Source of the DNA: CAZRDB01 sp964598695
GTDB taxonomy: Bacteria; Armatimonadota; Zipacnadia; UBA1398
Direction: 5' to 3'
Length of the DNA stretch: 12,525 nucleotides
NCBI GenBank assembly: GCA_964598695.1
Contig: CAZRDB010000150.1
Location: 1-12,525 of the forward strand
The position numbers and the translations under genes were made by a program. The notes beneath the pieces are model-generated. The model was given only the letters and a program-made list of their open reading frames with translations, was not told where the DNA came from and ran no database searches. Shown in pieces: positions 10,200-12,525 of the stretch. The first letter of the stretch is position 1. The number at the start of each line of letters is the position of its first letter.

Positions 10200-11245
10200 G
10201 CCTCCGCGAGTGCGCGCGCGAGGAAGCCCTCGACCGGCGCCGCGTAGTAGCGGTGGCCGCCGGGACCGACGTACAGGTGCAGCCGCTCGGGGTGGCCCGC
10301 CGCCTCGTAGATCGCCGCCAGCGCGCCATAGGCCTCTTCGACGCCGTGGAGCGGGAAGATCGAGTCCTCGCGGCCGGCGATCACGAGCTGGGGGCGCGGC
10401 GCGACCAGACCCGCGACGTCCTGCATCTCGAGGTCGTGAGCGAGGCCGGGCACGAAGTTGCACGCGCAGTGCTCGACGGCCTGGATCGAGGCGGCGTAGG
10501 TGCAGAAAGCGCAGGAGGGGATCGCCGCCGCGATGCGCTCCTCGAGCGCGGCGCCATAGACCGTCACCGTGCCCCCGCCCGAGTTGCCGGTGAGCGCGAT
10601 GCGGCGTCCGTCGACCTCCGGCCGCGCCGCGAGATAGCTCACGGCGCAGCGGATGTCGTGGACCCGCATCCCGAGCAGGGTCCTGCCCGCCTCCAGCGCG
10701 AGCAGCGAGAGCCGGGTGCAGGAGTTGTTCGCGTTGCTCTCGCGATCGGCGGGGAGCCGCAGCTCACCGAAGGCGCGCATCTCGAGCGCGAGCGCCACGT
10801 GGCCCCGGCGCACCGCCTGGAGCGCGAGGTCGCGGTCGCCGTTCGCGACCAGATCCTGCCATGCCGCGTCGTCGACCATCCCGACCGAGAGCCGCATCCC
10901 TTCGGTCGCGTGGCCCTGACAGCAGACCATCGCCGGCGCCGGACCTTCGAGGTTGGGCGGCAGGCAGAGGAGGGCCGGAACCCACAGGTCTTCCTCGGTG
11001 CGGAGGAGCACCCGGCCGAGCAGCAGCTCGGTCCCGTGGACGGTGACTCGCTCGAGCGGACCCTCCCAACTCTCGAGGAGCGTGGGTGCCTCGTGGGCGA
11101 GCCCGAGCCGCGCGGCGACGAGCCGCCGGGTCTCCTCGCGCCACTGGTCGAAGCCGAGCAGCGATGAGGCGAACGAGCCGCCATGAGGGAGATCCGCGCA
11201 CAGGCGGGCGAACGTGGGCTCGAGGGTGACCGACGGCTCAGCCAA
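10196..11245 (-). CDS. Alpha/beta hydrolase, acetyl-xylan-esterase/dienelactone-hydrolase-like
   Basis: 349 aa from the TTG chosen here (354 aa from the in-frame GTG at 11260). It has a catalytic triad of the alpha/beta-hydrolase fold: Ser222 in the nucleophile elbow (TGNSGGGT), Asp294 (GREDSIFP) and His331 (GPGGHRYY). The strand-turn VCCQGHATEG probably supplies the oxyanion site. There is no signal peptide, so it is cytoplasmic. Related proteins hydrolyse acetyl or other carboxyl esters on sugars; the substrate here is unknown. It is rich in Cys (CCQGH, SCAFC, CAC), which is unusual for the fold. TTG was chosen because AGGAGG lies exactly 6 nt before it, while the GTG lacks any site. It is the last gene of the dnaX-ybaB-osmC run, 48 bp behind osmC. 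Confidence 0.85.
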   Translation of the reverse strand: MAEPSVTLEPTFARLCADLPHGGSFASSLLGFDQWREETRRLVAARLGLAHEAPTLLESWEGPLERVTVHGTELLLGRVLLRTEEDLWVPALLCLPPNLEGPAPAMVCCQGHATEGMRLSVGMVDDAAWQDLVANGDRDLALQAVRRGHVALALEMRAFGELRLPADRESNANNSCTRLSLLALEAGRTLLGMRVHDIRCAVSYLAARPEVDGRRIALTGNSGGGTVTVYGAALEERIAAAIPSCAFCTYAASIQAVEHCACNFVPGLAHDLEMQDVAGLVAPRPQLVIAGREDSIFPLHGVEEAYGALAAIYEAAGHPERLHLYVGPGGHRYYAAPVEGFLARALAEA

Positions 11246-11251
11246 CAGGGG

Positions 11252-11257
11252 CCTCCT
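11252..11257 (-). promoter_or_regulatory. AGGAGG ribosome site favouring the TTG start of the hydrolase
   Basis: On the minus strand the sequence reads GTG-AGGAGG-CCCCTG-TTG. The perfect Shine-Dalgarno hexamer would be codons 2-3 of the longer form, and it stands 6 nt before the TTG at 11245. The longer GTG form has only pyrimidine-rich sequence upstream. Confidence 0.6.
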
Positions 11258-11293
11258 CACCGGCGGAGGGGAAGCGGGCCGCCCCGCGCCGCG

Positions 11294-11683
11294 CTACTCC
11301 GGGAGGACCAGCTCGATCTCGGTCGGCCGCTTGAGGCTCTGGGAGACGAAGCAGCCATCGACCATGCGGCGCAACCCGGCGAGGTGCTCCTTCGGGAAGT
11401 CGGCCGGCAGCTCGAGGGTGATGACGACCTTCTCGACGCAGGCATCGCCCTTCTCGGCCTCGAGCGAGGCCTTGATGCCGGTCAGGGGGATCCCACGGCG
11501 CTCGAAGAAGCGCGCGGCGTAGTAGACCTGACACGCCGCGATCGACGCGAGGTAGAACTCCGTCGGCGTCGGGGCCTGGTCGGTCCCGCCCAGTCGCTCG
11601 GGCACGTCGGCCGTCAGCTCGAACTCGCGGATGTTGACCTTCATCGGGTACTGCCCCGACAGCTCGACCGTCACGTCTGCCAC
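11294..11683 (-). CDS. OsmC-family peroxiredoxin-like protein
   Basis: 129 aa, the normal length for a compact OsmC/YhfA-type protein. The family signature is APTPTEFYLASIAAC, with Cys51 at the start of the central helix. A second Cys, Cys111 in DGCFVSQSL, falls where OsmC/Ohr proteins carry their partner cysteine (usually CPV; here CFV). Cys82 is extra. OsmC and Ohr proteins reduce organic hydroperoxides through this Cys pair; more distant members have no proven activity, so the reaction is inferred. It is cytoplasmic. GTG has GGAAGGAG 9 nt upstream. It lies 32 bp behind ybaB and 48 bp before the hydrolase, so one transcript is likely. Confidence 0.9.
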   Translation of the reverse strand: MADVTVELSGQYPMKVNIREFELTADVPERLGGTDQAPTPTEFYLASIAACQVYYAARFFERRGIPLTGIKASLEAEKGDACVEKVVITLELPADFPKEHLAGLRRMVDGCFVSQSLKRPTEIELVLPE

Positions 11684-11715
11684 GTCGCTCGTCTCCTTCC
11701 GCGCGGGGCGCGCAG

Positions 11716-12045
11716 CTACATCCCGAGGCCGCCGAGACCGGGGATTCCCATCCCGGAGAGGCCGGCGGTGAGTCCCTGGATCCGCTCCTCCCGCGCCGAC
11801 GCCGCCTGGTCCTGCGCGTTGGCGATGGCCGCGACCACGAGATCCTCGAGGATCTCGGCGTCGGGCGGGTCGAGGGCTTCGGGGCTGATCTTGACCGACT
11901 TCACGGTCCCGAGACCGTTGACGACGGCCTTCACGACGCCGCCACCCGCGCTGCCCTCGTAGGTCGACTGCGCGATCTCGTCCTGGATGTTCTGCGCCTC
12001 GGCCTGCATCTTCTGGGCTTCGCGCAGGAGCTTCATGATATCCAC
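11716..12045 (-). CDS. YbaB/EbfC nucleoid-associated protein
   Basis: 109 aa. The order is typical of YbaB/EbfC: an N-terminal helix MKLLREAQKMQAEAQNIQDE, a beta region (GGGVVKAVVNGLGTVKSVKISPE), a DPPDAEILEDLVVAAIANAQ helix, and a Gly/Met-rich tail (GLSGMGIPGLGGLGM). These small proteins dimerise as tweezer-like DNA binders in the nucleoid. The GTG at 12045 has AAGGGA 10 nt upstream; the Met three codons later is possible. Its place 39 bp after the dnaX stop is the conserved dnaX-ybaB order found across bacteria. The usual third gene, recR, does not follow; an osmC-like gene does. Confidence 0.93.
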   Translation of the reverse strand: MDIMKLLREAQKMQAEAQNIQDEIAQSTYEGSAGGGVVKAVVNGLGTVKSVKISPEALDPPDAEILEDLVVAAIANAQDQAASAREERIQGLTAGLSGMGIPGLGGLGM

Positions 12046-12084
12046 TGCCGGTTCGTCCCTTCGCGGGTTGTGCGGGCTCGCCCG

Positions 12085-12525
12085 TCAGGCGTCAGCGACG
12101 TCCGAGCCCGGGAACAGGTCGAGCGTCTCGTCGATCAGGCTCCGCTCGGCGGCCCGTTTCTCCGGCGCGGGGCCCAGGGCGGCATCGGCCTGCAACTGGG
12201 CGGCGACCGCCAGCTCCTGCCCGAAGGAGCGACGGACCGCCTCGACGATCACGGGCTGGGTGTCCGGGTCGGCCAGGGCCCGCTCGAAGAAGCTCAGATG
12301 CGAGCGGTTGCCGAAGGTCACGAGGAGGCGGTTGCCTGCCTGCTCGCCCCGGCTCTCGCGGAGAGCGGAGACCAGCGAGGGCTTCGCCTGCGAGATCGCC
12401 ATGACGGCGCGCTGCCACTCGTTGGTGGCGACGCCGAGCGCGGCCGGCTCCTCCGCGACGGGCCCGGGGGGCGCCGCGGGGTCGGGCTCGGGCTCCCGAA
12501 CCTGCTAGGGCGCCGGGGGGGGCGG
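12085..12525 (-). CDS. dnaX: DNA polymerase III gamma/tau subunit, C-terminal part (partial, with in-frame TAG)
   Basis: Only the 3' end of the gene is in the window. The C-terminal domain is recognisable from WQRAVMAISQAKPSLVSAL, followed by a beta-alpha block (LLVTFGNRSHLSFFERAL, IVEAVRRSFG) and the ending ERSLIDETLDLFPG, a pattern seen at DnaX C-termini. Upstream is a Pro/Glu/Ala linker (REPEPDPAAPPGP) of the kind that joins the DnaX clamp-loader core to its tail. That frame is interrupted by TAG at 12505-12507. The six codons visible before it read PPPPAP in the same frame, next to a run of eight C. The position upstream of ybaB supports dnaX. No start with a ribosome site exists between the TAG and the C-terminal domain. 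Whether this is biology or an error cannot be told here. Confidence 0.72.
12505..12507 (-). other. In-frame TAG in the dnaX linker, next to a C8 tract
   Basis: On the minus strand the sequence reads CCCTAGCAG, with eight consecutive C (plus-strand G at 12515-12522) just before it. The TAG is in the frame of the DnaX C-terminal domain. The other two minus frames are open through this segment but lack its linker-like composition. Confidence 0.8.

Noticed and set aside
10048..10200. A lipoprotein-like N-terminus on the plus strand (GTG at 10048, LALLLALSGC lipobox)
   Set aside because: It lies wholly within the left arm and apex of the palindrome, has no good ribosome site, and its frame runs on without stop into the antisense of the hydrolase gene. 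Coincidence with the palindrome is the simpler reading, though a lost lipoprotein gene remains possible.
5934..10463. A 1509-codon open frame on the minus strand, and a 924-codon one on the plus strand at 723-3497
   Set aside because: They lie opposite or across clearly recognised genes (PLP enzyme, galactosidase, protease), are Arg/Pro-rich with no known motif, and arise because stops are rare in GC-rich shadow frames.

Overview
The window is a very GC-rich stretch of bacterial chromosome with many GTG and some TTG starts. It is densely coded and shows no phage, IS or CRISPR signature. The gene set (MurJ lipid II flippase, slipin, DnaX, YbaB, OsmC, secreted hydrolases) is chromosomal. The large secreted subtilase ends in a FlgD-type Ig-like domain, a layout frequent in uncultured, free-living lineages such as Armatimonadota and neighbouring candidate phyla. 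That placement is a weak inference; no rRNA or other phylogenetic marker is present.

Layout: 1-339 carries no gene, only a strong C/G hairpin. A secreted S8 protease (340-3132, +) converges on murJ (3142-4776, -) with 9 bp between stops. Behind murJ, separated by a perfect 13-bp hairpin, is a slipin/SPFH membrane protein (4887-5681, -). A 257-bp divergent region containing an inverted repeat separates it from a three-gene + strand run: a small acidic protein of unknown function (5939-6460), a PLP enzyme of the D-threonine aldolase/D-serine dehydratase family (6504-7613) and a secreted GH36-like alpha-galactosidase (7650-9995). From the right edge a - strand run reads dnaX 3' part, ybaB, osmC-like, alpha/beta hydrolase (12525 down to 10196).

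The two runs converge. The whole gap between their stop codons is one long imperfect palindrome, 9992-10199, whose axis of symmetry (10095.5) lies exactly midway between the two stops. Read as + strand RNA, most of its imperfections in the core are G-U pairs. This is the least conventional signal in the window. The second is an in-frame TAG beside a C8 tract in the proline-rich linker of dnaX, at the right edge.

Functionally the window mixes housekeeping (cell-wall lipid II export, clamp loader, nucleoid protein, membrane microdomain protein, peroxide or thiol defence) with scavenging (secreted protease, secreted glycosidase, carbohydrate-esterase-like hydrolase, D-amino-acid enzyme). I found no evidence for a defence system or a mobile island.
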